Source: Aphis gossypii (taxonomy: Eukaryota > Arthropoda > Insecta > Hemiptera > Aphididae). From it: 64,000 nucleotides of DNA. A model generated the notes under the pieces. That model saw only the letters and a program-made list of their open reading frames with translations. It had not been told where the DNA came from and made no database searches. The stretch lies in assembly GCF_020184175.1 (NCBI RefSeq), contig NC_065533.1, positions 18,002,695-18,066,694 on the forward strand. The letters run 5' to 3'. Positions 49,195 through 62,729 of this stretch are shown here, one piece after another. Numbering within the stretch: position 1 is the stretch's first letter; the number at the start of each line of letters is the position of its first letter. The position numbers and the translations under genes were made by a program.

Positions 49195-49385
49195 TCCCCC
49201 ATAATATATTTCAACATAGGCTCAATTAGATGGGGGCTTAGGGGGTCTTAGCCCCCCAAATATTTGGCTAGCCCCCTCAATAATTATTATTTCAGATATT
49301 ATCAATGTTGCATATTCCTTAAACAAAATATACACGCATTGCATTTGTTCTAGTCCCCCCACAAAAAAAAATTGACCCTAGTTAT
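49195..49385. repeat. Remnant with G/C homopolymer runs
   Basis: Contains 'gggggcttagggggtctta', 'agccccccaaat' and 'agtccccccac', which stand out against the AT-rich background. They recall the GC-rich ends of the ZMYM1-like hAT at 20503, but no clear terminal repeat or duplication can be drawn. Confidence 0.35.
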
Positions 49386-49589
49386 GCATATGTATTTCAA
49401 TCCTATTATTTTTTTATAGAAAATAATTACATTAAAATCATTATGTATACCAAAATTAATAACTCTATAACTACTTATTCAATTTTTTATTTAGGTATCT
49501 ATACTAACATTTAAAAAAAATTCATTTGCTCAACAATTACTATAAAAAGGTTAATTCTCATTTGAAAAGAAAAAGATTTTATTGCCATA

Positions 49590-49735
49590 AGACCTTAAGT
49601 TATAAAAAAATTTAAGCATTTTAAAATATGAACTTAATAACTTAAGTTATAATAACTTGAAATTATGAAGGAAACATATTTCAATAAATCTTAATAATCA
49701 TTGAAATAATGAGTGTTATTAGATAAAACAATCAC
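49590..49735 (+). repeat. Diverged relative of the 10690 foldback MITE end
   Basis: The text 'aataatgagtgttattagataaaacaatcaccc' carries the terminal motif of the 10690 element (aataatgagtgttgtttgataaaaaaatcaccc) with a few changes. The body is too diverged to align by eye. Confidence 0.5.
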
Positions 49736-50366
49736 CCAAGTATCATGGTTAAGTAAACCTGTATAACCAGTACAAATCATTACACATGATCACAATATGA
49801 TAATATGATGTTATTTTTTTTAAATGTTTTATAAAAATTAACTTTTCAGTTTTCTCAATGAAATTACATAATTGTTATGATAAATTATTCATTGTTTTCA
49901 ACTTAAATATTCAATAATATTTAAATATCAAAGATATGTTAATATTTTCAAAATTGTTTAATGTATACACCTATGTATTATATTAAATTAGGTATGTTGA
50001 CTATAGATATTATAATATAAGGTGTATAATGATTTTTTATGATAATTCTACTTAATGGCTGATTTAACATTTACATATTTCAGTACCTTTACATAATAAT
50101 AAATACTTATAATACCTAGTAGAGAGAAAACACTAAAATTGAGTGTACCTATATAATATAATAAACACTTCAGTACTGCGACAATAAGTAACCTGTAACT
50201 TTTTAAAATCTCGTGTTTATAATATATTATATTAGGTAGGCAGGTAGGTACCTACTTTGATACTTCATAGTTTTTAATAATGTTCCTACATAAATACATA
50301 ATATATTATATATCATGATGTAGGTAATGACTTTTTGTGAATGTTCAACTGGGTTATTAGACTTAC

Positions 50367-51003
50367 CAAATGCTGAAAAATTACAACGATGTTGTTTTGC
50401 AAGACGACAGTGGTAATACTTAATTATGATTTGCATTCTCCACGAATTATTGTTCGAACGAAAACAGTATTTCGAAATAGACATAATACAATCAAAAGTC
50501 GAGTCTGAGCGTACCAAACGACTCCCAGTCTCCGAGTACCGACTATGAGTGTTTTGTGGATACCCAAGTTCAATATAATATAACAAATAACATATAACAA
50601 CAAATAATATTGTTAAAATAAATCCGCGCGCGAACGAGTCGAACGCGAGAATCGTAGCGCGCCGCGACGGTCGCGTCGACTCGCCGCATCGAACGACGAT
50701 CGGACGGTCATCGATGCCGACAGATGGCGTTGGCTAAACGACGGCGTATCGATGGCCCGTCGAAAGCGCACCGTTGACATCCGTCCGGGAACTTTCGTCC
50801 CGGCCGTCCGCTGCACCTCGCGCCGATGCGGTCGTTCACGACTCGTCCGGTCGGCCTAGGCCGTTGGCCACCGCCCGCCGACCGCCTTTGGACGTCAGAC
50901 TGGCCATGTCCGAAACGCAAGACTGGCATTGGTCCACAGACCGTTACTGCTTAAATACCCTGACGACGCGACCCATCGTTGCATCAGTAGTGGTTACAAC
51001 TTA
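50367..51003 (-). promoter_or_regulatory. CpG island with a possible minus-strand first exon
   Basis: GC-rich, CpG-dense DNA from about 50620 to 51000. On the minus strand the sequence continues with declining GC to a strong consensus donor, catttg|gtaagt (exon edge at 50367). That is what a promoter plus a non-coding or partly coding first exon would look like. Open frames on both strands within the island (50613-50816, 50774-51004) have composition-driven Arg/Ala/Pro content and no domain. I find no matching downstream exon on the minus strand, so the gene is unknown and could be a long non-coding RNA. Confidence 0.4.
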
Positions 51004-51803
51004 ACCATTACATTTTCATATGATGAAGCGACTTTATGATCTTTACTGATTAATCGTGTCGCGCCAATGAGAACTTCTCCAGAGAAAATCTCATTGGAAT
51101 TCTGATGCCACTCCAACTACTGATGCCAGTTTTTTATTAATAATTATTAATATTTGTAATTTATTGAATACTTTTTTTTTTAAACGAAATTTGTATATAT
51201 GTAACCATAATTTAAAATATTAAAAAATAAATAATAATAAATAATTGTTGAATAAAAACTACTTATGGTTCCTAAAATATTATATTATTTCCTGTTGCTC
51301 AAAACACACACACGTCGTACCACTGTTCACTGTTTATGCCAAATAATTATAATTATTTATCTCTAGTGAATTTTTTTTTTGTATTAAAAATAATGCAAAA
51401 CGAAGCAAAGTCTAGAACTCGGACGTTCAAATATTTTGAAACAAAGCAGTATTTTCATGTATAGCACTAACGTTACAAAATACAGTATCTAATTAATTAT
51501 TATACGTGTAGGTAACAATAATCATTATTATTCGTGTTCATATATTTTATTCGATTTAAAGCGGATTGATGTATGTTTCTGTTATACACTGCTTTGTGAT
51601 AATATGTGTCTTATATATTATCTATATATAATATATATATGTTTTTATTTATTTTTTTTTAATTACGCGTTTGTCTCTTGCCTTTAAAATACTTAGTATA
51701 CACATCAAACACTCAAAACTGAGTAAATTACTGTGTATTTAACCAAAAAAATATGATCATAAAATGTCCACAAAATAAATGTAATTGTTATAAAATTTAT
51801 CAC

Positions 51804-52104
51804 AGGAGGACGCCACACTCACGTATTGTGTTGTCTCTGTCTTATACACTCGTAACATAATTAAAAACTTTTTTATGCGGTATGACTACTCTCTCAATAT
51901 TTTTATCAGAGTTACCAAAATTATGAATCGCATTGGGAAGAATCTTATCTGTGATAGTACTGTTTTAATTTTTTTTTTTTTGATAGTAGTGACCGATAAT
52001 TCTTAATAATTAAATGAAAAAAACTTGAAGTTCTCAAACCGATAACTGTTTTACGTTTGTAAGTATAAGACAACGACTACAAATGCGGGTGTGACTGTCT
52101 TCTT
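51804..52104. mobile_element. Probable MITE, about 300 bp
   Basis: The left end (aggaggacgccacactcac, then tgttgtctctgtcttatac) is roughly complementary to the right end (gtataagacaacgac, then cgggtgtgactgtcttctt). No convincing target duplication was found. The motif resembles an end I associate with abundant aphid MITEs. Confidence 0.5.
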
Positions 52105-55100
52105 AGCTATCCTTAAAAAGTTAAAAGTATAGACTAACAGACTGTTTCAGTACTTAAACTGTTTTTATGTGCAATGATGTATTATTTAAATATAATTTAA
52201 TACATTCATTATAGTGAGCTTTTTATTAAAGAATTTACTATATATTTATACTCTACACAAACTACAGGAAACGGATTGAAGATAATATTATGTTTTATTT
52301 CCAATATTTTTGTTAGACTTATTATCAATGATCAATCAACATAATAATCAGGACTTTGTATTTAGGAGGGATTAATATATATAAATACCTATGTCTTAAT
52401 TTAATAAGTTTAATACAAAAATAATAATGTAAAATTATTTTACAGAAAAAACAATAAAACATAAAAATAGCTATCTTATTTTTCTACACAATTTATGTTA
52501 GTAGGTAGATAGTATACAAATTTAAAAAACTTAAACTATTAAATACATAAATTATAATAATAAAGTTTGAATTTTAAAATCAATTTTAAACTGTTATTAA
52601 GAAATACAAGGTAGGTACTTACTTATATGTCATATTAAATATATATAGTATTTATTATTATAAATGAAAATCAATTCATTAGGTATAATGCCTACTAACC
52701 TATCTATATATTTATAATTTATTTCATCAATAAGCATAAAAATTAAAAAATAAAATAATAAAATATATTAATGTTGGATATAAGTCTTGAACTATTAATG
52801 ACATAGGTATTTATTTTGTATTTTTAACAAATTACAATCATGTGAATACGTATTGTGAATGAAAAATAAGATATTATGTTTAATATTATAGATAGATAGT
52901 GAGGTACCTATGGTAATCAGACTCACTATGTTTTTTAGGTTAGTACTTTTTTTTATGCATGTCCTAATGTAATTAACAATATTGTCAAGTAGGTACATGA
53001 AATTGTATTCTTTTTTTAAAAAGTATTATGAGCTGATATATGTTTATGATTTTTTATAATTTGGTTAGGTATTAATTTATATTTTATGGTTCGACCTATT
53101 GCAGTCTGATAGAAATAGAATAGATTATTATAGGATTATTAAATAATAATTTATAATAGATAATCACACTTGATACAGTTTTATCATTTGTCAAGAAGTT
53201 TCTCAGGCTTTTCAATGAAACATAATATATATACACACACAATTATGAGTTTACTACTAAAAAACAAATACTATAGGTGTATAGAATTTGTTGAAAGTGA
53301 AACAGTAGCGAGTAGTGACAATAAAATAATCAGTAATAAATATGAACTAAAAAGTGCTAAATGCAATTTTTCTGTAATAGATAAGTAATAATTATTAGTA
53401 TTTGAAATAATTGTACAGTTCCTATCTTATGCGTATTGGTAGTAAATCCGTAGTACAATAATTAATTCTATGCATAAAATAACCACCGAATACAGTTAAT
53501 ATTGTACCTATTATTTGATTACTGTCATAAAATTACTTCTATTTACTTAATATATATAGTACCTATACGGCTATAGGTACTACTGTAAGTGATAATAAGT
53601 TTATATTGCATAGGATTCCCAAACTGTGAGTCGTGAATATTGGTAGTTTACGTTAAGTTTTAATCTACATATTTTTTTTATATACATAGTACAAAATATT
53701 TAGTATTAGGTTATTAATGTTATTATGATAAATATGAATATAAATACAAATAAATATGATATGGTATTTTCCATACAACTCTTATCGTAAGCATATAGTC
53801 AAATCAGATATTCTACTAAATGTTTATTTCAAGTCAGGTAAATAATAAAAATAAAACATTTTATATTATATTAAAAATTTAACTACCTACCTATATTTTC
53901 TATTATTTATTTATTGCCATTTTATATATAGGTATAAATGCATAAAACTATGCATTAATTCATATTTGTTAATACGTAAAACATAAATATGTATAGGTAA
54001 TTACTAATAACTAATAAGGTGTGAATTGTGTAAAAGATGTAGACGATAGTATGAGTATATTATATAAGTATATTCTATAGTTTATAGTGCGAGTAGATAT
54101 TCTTATCAAATAAAAATAAAAGTTCTATTGGTTTTTACCTTGGAAAATTAGCGAAGGTACTTGGTTGTATGAAAATCTTATCTAGGTATATTGAGTTGTG
54201 AATTATGTTTACAAAAAAATGTTAAATGTTCCAGTAAATTCCACCAAACAATAGCTTGTAATAACTAAAAATTAAAAAAAAAATTGTCATTATAATATAA
54301 CCTTTTTATTCAGTTTTTATACTTGTATTATCACATCTAATTAGTAATTACCTAATATATTTATGATTTAAGTTTTAAAACAATAGTACTGATGTCGGAT
54401 GGACACGAAACTGAACATATTTCATATACTTACTTAATAAATAATACATAGTTTTTTTTTATGTATATATGTATAAAATAGCAATAAATAATTAATAGAA
54501 AATATAGTTAAATTTTTAAAACAATACTTAATATTTCATTTTTATTATTTGCCTATTGCCTGACTTGAAATAGGCATTTAACTAAGTGTGTAAATGTCTT
54601 GGTGGATAGTGAAATTGCATAAAAATCAAATTCTTTGACTATATATGCCTAGGCATTTAGTAAAATGCCTGATTTGACTAAATGTTTATGTTTATGTTAT
54701 ATATTATCACTATATTGAAATTGCAGCCAATATCAATGTCTATACCCATAGGTACCTGGTACATTGATGTTCGAATTTATTTTTATTTTTAACAGTAATC
54801 ATTATCCGGGTCGATTAAAACTTACAACTTACTATGTACAAAGACCTATCCTACCAAGTATCAGTAATGTGTCAGTGTGTCATTACAATGTTGTTAGACC
54901 AAAAGTCATCACAAAGATAACAATGAAAAAAAAAAGAAAAAAAGGTCATAAGTTCGTTACTATTCTGAGTATTCATTAGTTTGTATGTACATTATAGAAT
55001 TTCATTTTTCTTTCCATTTTTACACAGCCCAAATATTTCTAATTGAATAGAAACGACGTCCTATCCACGGACTTGTCGATTCACAATTTAAGTATCAACT

Positions 55101-56129
55101 CATCACTAACTCTTTATTTAGAATTATATTTTTTGAAAAATATTTACATAAATAATCAATAGGTATAGCAGGCTATAAGGAAATTTTAGGCAGTTAAATA
55201 AATGATTGAATATTATTTGTTAAATACGTTTTTATTTATTAGTTTATTACCACGTCATAAAAGTTCACGGTTGCTGTAATTTTGAATACCTAATGAAAAT
55301 TTTCAAAAAACCATAGGTAGTTATTTATAATATAATACAAAATAAGTAATTATGGGATTGCAATACTTCGATATATTTATGTTTGGCTAGTATACAATTC
55401 TATGTACCTATTTATCCCTAACAATAAGCTATATATGTATATATAGCTTATATAGCCTATACAAATACTAGTGTTTGAAAAATATACACAGTGATAGCTA
55501 AAAAAACATGAACTATTTAATATTAAGAAATGTGTACTGTCGTACTTATATCTGAAACTCCCTCTTGCTCTCACTTTTAAACATTAAAAACTAATACATT
55601 TTTAATAACAAATAATAACTTGTTATACACTATGATAAAGAACGTCTTACGTTGGCTTTACAATATTATGTTTTCAATCAAAATGCATAGTATATGTAGT
55701 TTGCGCCACAGTGGAATTTAACGTATAAATATAGGTAGTCTTTATTAAATCATATATTATATACTCGACCGTCGGATATTTAAGTCACCATATAGCATGT
55801 TTTTTAAAGAAAATAAAGTAAATGTATAAGACTGAAGTATATGGTGTTATTAATTTTGATCAACAATACGTGTAAATAATTGAATTTACGGTGGAAAAAT
55901 GTGATTACACCCATCCGCCACGTATGATAATTGTGTTATGTTTCTACAAGACGACGTCAATATAGATACTAGACTTGGTGAAAAAATGTCATTTGGGAAA
56001 TATGCTAGTAATAAAGTGCAGTAAATGTTTTGGGAATTGCTGCACGGTAATAATAATTAAATATAATACAATTTAGAACATGCGTGATATCGTCTATAGC
56101 TCTATAGATTTGAAATAATCGTGAAAAGG
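52105..56129. other. AT-rich intergenic DNA upstream of SIFamide
   Basis: Four kilobases with no supported gene. Open frames at 53170-53388 and 54764-54979 have no domains; the second follows a tttttaacag that could be a chance acceptor. Regulatory elements of the neuropeptide gene could lie near 55.7-56.1 kb, but none is recognisable by eye. Confidence 0.45.
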
Positions 56130-56132
56130 TAC

Positions 56133-56140
56133 TATAAAAG
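56133..56140 (+). promoter_or_regulatory. TATA box of the SIFamide gene
   Basis: TATAAAAG, followed about 25-30 bases later by the expected start of transcription near 56160. A compact, GC-richer first exon follows directly and ends at a good donor. A focused TATA promoter suits a strongly cell-type-specific peptide gene. Confidence 0.75.
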
Positions 56141-56159
56141 GAGCCCGGTCATCGCAATA

Positions 56160-56218
56160 CGCCAACAAGTCACTCGAGTTCTCGACAAGACAACATCTTC
56201 GCTCTTCAAAACTAAACA
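56160..56218 (+). other. Non-coding first exon of the SIFamide gene
   Basis: From the inferred start near 56160 to the donor aaaca|gtgagt (56219). There is no ATG in it. It is separated by a 2-kb intron from the coding exon at 58223, which opens after acceptor cattttcag. Confidence 0.65.
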
Positions 56219-58249
56219 GTGAGTATTTATCCTATTTCTTATAAATATTTCTTTGCGAACAAAAGTTAAGAAAAAGTTTTATCAATTTTAAATGTACCTA
56301 AGTTTAAAATACGTCTGTATAATAGTTGTAGGTACTCTATAGATTTTATTCTATGATATTTAGTTTGTACAAGTTATTACCTCATTCTTGGTGTTAGAAT
56401 AATAATAAGAAATAAAACTTATCTGCTATAAAGTAATTTTGTAACGATATGTATGTCAATCACATTCACATACTCATTTTAGATTTTGTGGTCGTTGGAA
56501 CGTGAGTTTATAAATTTTACAAAACAAAATAAGAAACATTCATTTTTTGGTTAAAACACTTAAATAAATTCTTTACTTTTTTTTTTTTAATAAATTAGTA
56601 AAATTTACATTGTTAGTTTGCTAATTTATTAAACAGCGTTTAATTAAACCTAAAAAATATATTCACATCAATAGCATTATTTTTAAATGAACAGAATTAG
56701 GTACAAGTAAATTTAATATTAAAATAACCACAATAATTTGTTAATTTTACTTTTATAATAATTTTATTTTATTAGTATTATGATGGAGAAACTGTAAAAA
56801 GACAGTACCTTTGCTACATTGTTATGATGTTAATATGTTATACAATACATTTTAAAATAATAACAATGGTAGGTACATAAAGTTCATTAATAATTTGATA
56901 TTTTCTATATCTGTAATATCTGCGTGAGTGTTTATAGAATGCAAAAACAAAATTTGTACAATATTAATGATAAATGATGATATTTTGAATTTTTGATTGT
57001 CCACTATATCAAGGATTATTATTTTCTGAAGTTGAATGTGTTGAAAATCGTTTAGAATATTTATCTGAGAATTTAAGTCACTTTCAAAAATACAGAATTC
57101 TTAGAAATAATTTTTCGAAGTAGGTATTTCAAGTACCTATATTGAATATACTCGTTGATTTAGTGCCATAAATATAAATTTGAGTAATTTACCGTATATG
57201 TTTAGCATATAAATAATGATTAATAATAACATAACCATATAAAAATTAATATAAAATTGTTTATTGTTGTAAGATAAATATTTAATTAAAATTGCTCAAA
57301 TACATATGATGAAAATATTTTATACTTATATATAAATCGTAAATGTCAAAATATGATCAAAAGTAACCAGTAAATATTTATTCAAAAGATTTTCTACTTA
57401 TCTAGTGTTTTTAAATTGAACTATATTTTTGAAATATCCACTTACTTGTTTATAAAAATAGTGCATAATAAAAATTAGGGTCCTACCATTATTACGTGTG
57501 ATCTATATAGCAATGATTATTATTTATAATCGGTAAAATTAGGATAAATAAGTGTCGATATTAAACAATCGTATCATCTACCAAAAACAATAGAACAAAA
57601 ATTAAGATTTAAATATTAAAATACGTAATACAGTGATCAGTTGCTAATTCTCTGTTAGAGCAATAGGTTCGTAAAATTATTACGTGATTTTTTTCTGCCT
57701 TATACGTGCTTTTAAAAATGTCTTTAACAATGAGTTTTTTGTATAAACATATCATAAGTGACAAAGTTAAATTTACAAATTGTTTAATTATTTAAATAAA
57801 CATATCAACAAAAACCGATAAGTAAATCACACGTAACAACGATAACTGATATAGGTAGATCAGACGTAACAATAATGGTGCCAAAAAAGTTCATGCTGTT
57901 TCAACAACTTTTTTATCATGTTAAATTGTAAAATAACTAAACAAATATTATATGTTTAAAAAAAAGTATAAATATTATCATTTTTAAAAAGTAATAATTT
58001 ATAATAAGTAGTAACTAATAACCAATCTAGGTTAAATACACTGTAATGTTATTTTTTTTACATATTTTCGTAATAACGCAATAAACAACAACTGCAATAA
58101 TATAAGTTCTCCAGTAAAATTCTTTGAACTAATGTTTAAATATAAATTAAAATTTTAAAATCATTTAAATAGTTGGTTGTTCGTAAATAGTTATAATAAT
58201 ATAAAATACGTGACATTTTCAGCCTAAAGAAACGCCGCCTAATTTCAAC

Positions 58250-59203
58250 ATGAACTTCAAGTGTACAGTAGCCGTTTTCCTTTTGATGGTAGTGTTGATG
58301 TTTGCCACGGACTCTACAAACGGGTTCAGAAAACCGCCTTTCAATGGTAGCATCTTCGGAAAGCGAACAATTTCTTATCCGGGTACGTTGCACAGCATTC
58401 GTTTAACATCTAACGTTGTACTTCCCACATTAAGTTTTGAAGCAAAATATATTAAAAAAAATTTAAAATACAATATTATATTGTGTCTACCTATACGACG
58501 ATAAGGATTTAAAAATTGTTTACTTTCATCTCTATCCACTGTGTACCTACATCGAATGCGACCTCAGCGTATTTTCAATCTACAAAAATTGTTCATTAAA
58601 ATACCAACAAAATGATTATATTAAAATATACCTAGGTAATTTTTTTATAATGACAAATTGTTTGAAAAAAAAAATCGCAAACTTTAAACATTTCTGATGT
58701 AACTTAACATTAATGTAACGATCATTTTTAAACATTTTCAAATCGTTATTTGATCGTCAACGTAAGATCTCACTATGTCGAAATTACAAAATATTCCTAA
58801 ACAGCAGGAAATTTCCTGAAACTAAAAACTGTATAGTCTAAATTAATCTTAATTTATACGACTACCCAGACCGACACTACTATAATATTATAATGAGTAA
58901 ACTTATTTTTTTCTACAAATAAGTATGCCTATAGCTGCCCCTTAATAATAGAAATTCTCGATACTATGAAATGATTATAAAACGATGGCCAGAGAATAAA
59001 ATAACTAAATATAATAAGGTGATATATTATATTATATAGTGTAAAACATAAGCATTAGTAAGTTACTGTATTATGTATTTTTTTTTATATATGTGTATTT
59101 TCTCGTAGAATATGAAAATCCTGGAAAAACTATTTACACCATGTGCGAGATCGCGTCGGATGCGTGCCAGAATTGGTTCCCTGCAACCGTAGAAAAGAAA
59201 TGA
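58250..59203 (+). CDS. SIFa: SIFamide neuropeptide precursor
   Basis: Two coding exons, 58250-58382 and 59109-59203 (donor ccgg|gtacgt, acceptor ttctcgtag, phase 1), give 75 residues, the usual size. Residues 1 to about 24 are a signal peptide (VAVFLLMVVLMFA). Residues 26-36 are FRKPPFNGSIF, followed by Gly37 as amide donor and Lys-Arg at 38-39 as the cleavage site. The C-terminal peptide keeps the family's paired cysteines (MCEIASDACQNWF). SIFamide is made by a few brain neurons in insects and acts through its own G-protein-coupled receptor in feeding, sleep and courtship. The commonest insect form begins AYRKPPF; here Phe replaces Tyr and the residue before is Gly, so the mature peptide starts either Gly-Phe or Phe. 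The ATG lies 27 bases into exon 2. The frame is intact. Confidence 0.96.
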
Positions 59204-59321
59204 AGGGCCCGCGCCATCACCCAGTAGAAAACAAGACGTCAACCTGCGACGTTTCAAATTCAATAGGAATTCATAGAAAATATGTAGTTGAATGAACCGT
59301 GTTTTTGGAATTTTTTTTTCT

Positions 59322-59327
59322 AATAAA
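59322..59327 (+). terminator. Polyadenylation signal of the SIFamide gene
   Basis: AATAAA about 120 bases after the stop codon, followed by a GT/T-containing stretch; a typical short 3' UTR for a neuropeptide gene. Confidence 0.65.
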
Positions 59328-59344
59328 ATGCTTGTCTGATTTAA

Positions 59345-62214
59345 ATCACAAAAGGTGTTTTAGATAATTTTTATTTTTCTTCCTTTTCGAAGTAGCCGTC
59401 GTTTAGTGTGGTCCGTGAAAGACAGATTCCAAGTTTTTCTGACTACTCTCGATCGGCTCAATCCAAAACTCATCACACTTAATTAATCCAGTGAAATTTC
59501 TAATTCGGATTAAGACACATAATGCGAAGTTGGAAATGAACCGTACGCGTGATTGTTTGACTAAAATGATATATACTTTTACAAATGTCTAATACGAAAA
59601 TGTCTTTACGGATAATATCGACTAGGTTTTTAGATGAAAGTATACAATTTTGTCTAACTATACAGATTTGAAAATTCATGTATTAAATTTGAATTCGTTA
59701 TGAAGTTTATTTGAGATTGACATGAGTTTATGCCACTAATCTCGATTCTTATTTTAAACTATTTTTAATTTTATAAAATGTAAACATTATTAATTAAGAA
59801 CTTTTAAATAGTAATAAAAAATTGATATCATTGATATCATTGTTAATAAACTCCATAATAAATTTAAATATTATATATTATGTTTACAATTTTCTTTTCC
59901 AATATTATTGCTTTATTGTTTGTAGATGAGATGGAAAACAAGTACATACTTCAATAAAACACATTGCTTATTGATCACAGTTTGGTGATACTGACATATT
60001 GACAATCACTAATTACACTATCTCTACATTAAAGTGGTATACACTATAAAAAATAATCATGCATGATGATCGTTGATCATTTACTACACACGCGCTTAAG
60101 TAATTGCCTATATTGAACTCCTTTAAAAACGGTTCGTATTGAATCCCCGGTAATGATAATTTTCAAACTATCGATCAAACATTTTCTTACATAATACGAA
60201 TATTTGAACACTATTCAATCAATTTGAGCACCAAATTTTTGAACGAACGACCTTTCGTTTATCACTAGGGCACAGGACTTGAAGCATTTTCAAATTCATT
60301 TTACTGAATAATACAAATATCAGAGTAAGAAATTCATACGTTTTATACTAAGACGAAGTTGGTGTTGTTATTTTATTTTCCATATAAATGCAAAGTTTTA
60401 GGTATTTTTGCTTTTAGAGCATATTTGTTCTATTTTATACTTTTTGACACATATGTCAAAAAATTTATAATTTTATAAATATTTTCTCCGTCGACGTTAG
60501 GTTTAAACTAATAAAAATATCAAAATAATCAATATTAATTTATTACCTACTTAAAATCACTTTAACTGAAATTATTATACGTTGTACTGAACTATTATAA
60601 AATAAAAAAATAGTTATATTAATTTTTTTTTTTAATGAACCTTTACACGTGGCTTTAGTGGAAATTGCTACATTATATTACATATTTTATAAAAAAAATT
60701 GATAAATTTTTTTCCTTGAATTTGTGAGATTAACAGGTACATCATAAATAGGTATATCATATTATATTATAATCTTCAATTTAATACCAAAATATTGCAC
60801 ACCACAATAGACCTAATACAAAATAGTATATCACAATATTGGTATTTAATATTTAATTCATTTTTAAATTATATTATACACTTTAATACTCAACTTAATA
60901 TATTGATATACTTTATCCGATAATTAGTGGTGAAACTATAAAATTACATTAAACGGCATGTTGAATATTATATAAGTCATCGGGAACCCAGATAGGTATT
61001 AGATAAATCATAACCGCATTAGACTACAATCTTAAAAAGGTCGGTGTTCTGTATAAGGCGATTTTGATTCATCGTTTTCCGTAAGACCATACAAGGCGAT
61101 CTTGTTCGGCGTATTCTGTCGCGTTTTATTCGAACGAAATTGTTAAATAACATAGGTATATATTTTATCCGATTTATTTGTTTTTCATTTATTGGTAGAT
61201 TTTTGTTGTAGTATATTATTCAACAACGTCAAGTGGCCCAAGTGTATAAAGGACTATCGACTTTTTGTTTTTCAACACTACAATAGCCAACAATATTACA
61301 AAACAATTAATGTAGGATCTTAAAAATTGAAAAAATATCTCAATCCCTTTTCAGTTATTAGCTTATTATTAACGTCATAAACCCATAATATAGACTTTGC
61401 ACAAATATTTAGAGTTCAGTACATGTCTAAAAACTATAAAGTAAATGATTTTAAAACGTCATATATTAACGTTATACATTTACGGCTATATATTATTTGA
61501 ATAATTATATGATGTGCTGACGAAAACCTAAAGACGATTGATAAATCTGGTATAATATAACGTGTTTAAAAAAAAAGAATAACATTTTAAGTTCGATATA
61601 GTTGTACTATACGTTTGATTTTTCGTTCTACGATGAATAAATCGTCCGTTGTATGTACATAACTCAGCTGATATCATCGATTTGTCATTCCTTTACTGAT
61701 ATCGTCCACGGTCCACCTGCTAGTGCTCAATCAAAGCATTCAAATAAGACAATTATTTGGCAGTACAATTTAATTGTTTTTAGTACATAAAAAATTTAAA
61801 ATCCCAACTACCTAATATAACACTTTTTAAATTACAATACAATATAACTAAAATCGTTATTTTTCATTTAAATACCTATACGGTTTCTTAAAAATTTGAA
61901 CTTGAAACGTATATAAAAAATTGTACTTTTGTGTTTTTTAGATTTTTATGAGAAACCTTGTATTAAATGTTCAAACCTTATACGTATTCAAATTGAAAAT
62001 TTTATTCATTTTTAATTACGAAATACATTGACTTCAAACGCGTAAATAAAAGAATTGCGCGTATGCTATTTTAGATATTTTTTAATCGCTGTAAGAACAA
62101 TAAAACGTTAAATTTTCAAGTTCTCTTACAGACAAAACATTTAATAAGAAAAAAAACTAAACAATTCAGTAGTATAAATATTTGGTTAACATTTTAAGCG
62201 TTTACGGACTACGG
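59345..62214. other. AT-rich intergenic DNA
   Basis: No gene or bounded element recognised between the SIFamide 3' end and the dispersed repeat at 62.2 kb. Confidence 0.45.
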
Positions 62215-62570
62215 TTATTCATTTTTTGAATTACAACAACTAAAAACAAAATAGATTTTGTCAAAGACTGGTTTTGTGTAAATGAATTCCGTTTTCAGTA
62301 TTTTTCGCGTTTCTACATAATTTTTTTTTTTTTGTAAAATACTGAAGGTTCTATTAACTTTTGCTTTACTCCAAAGCACCAACTCGATACGATTTTCTAC
62401 CATCAGAAACCTCTCTCAAAGTCAAATTTTGGAGTTTTGTAACAAGTTGAAAAAAACATTTATACATTAATTATTATCCAACATAATATATTTTATAGGT
62501 AGTTATAGATATTATATTTAAAAAAAAATCACATTTACATCGTTCCACTCAGAGTCTAAAACTTATTCCC
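62215..62570 (-). repeat. Dispersed repeat, related to 34590-34790
   Basis: On the minus strand it includes 'gttttagactctgagtggaa' and, further on, sequence whose translation resembles that at 34.6-34.8 kb. I associate the 'ttagattctgag' motif with a very common aphid repeat. Boundaries are uncertain. Confidence 0.4.
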
Positions 62571-62729
62571 TGTTCCAAACTACAAATCGTTTTAAATTCG
62601 GGTGATGACATTTTACACTAAGTACTTATTGTTTTTATAAGTTGTATTTAATTGTATTTATATAGTTTGGCAGTGTTATCTTATACATTTAAATCGTAAT
62701 ATTAATATAATATTATTATTATCATCATA

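Noticed and set aside
53170..53388. 72-codon plus-strand open frame
   Set aside because: AT-rich chance composition; no domain or splice signals.
54764..54979. Open frame after a possible acceptor (tttttaacag), including KKKRKKGHK
   Set aside because: No partner exon in phase and no recognisable family; the basic run comes from an A-rich tract.
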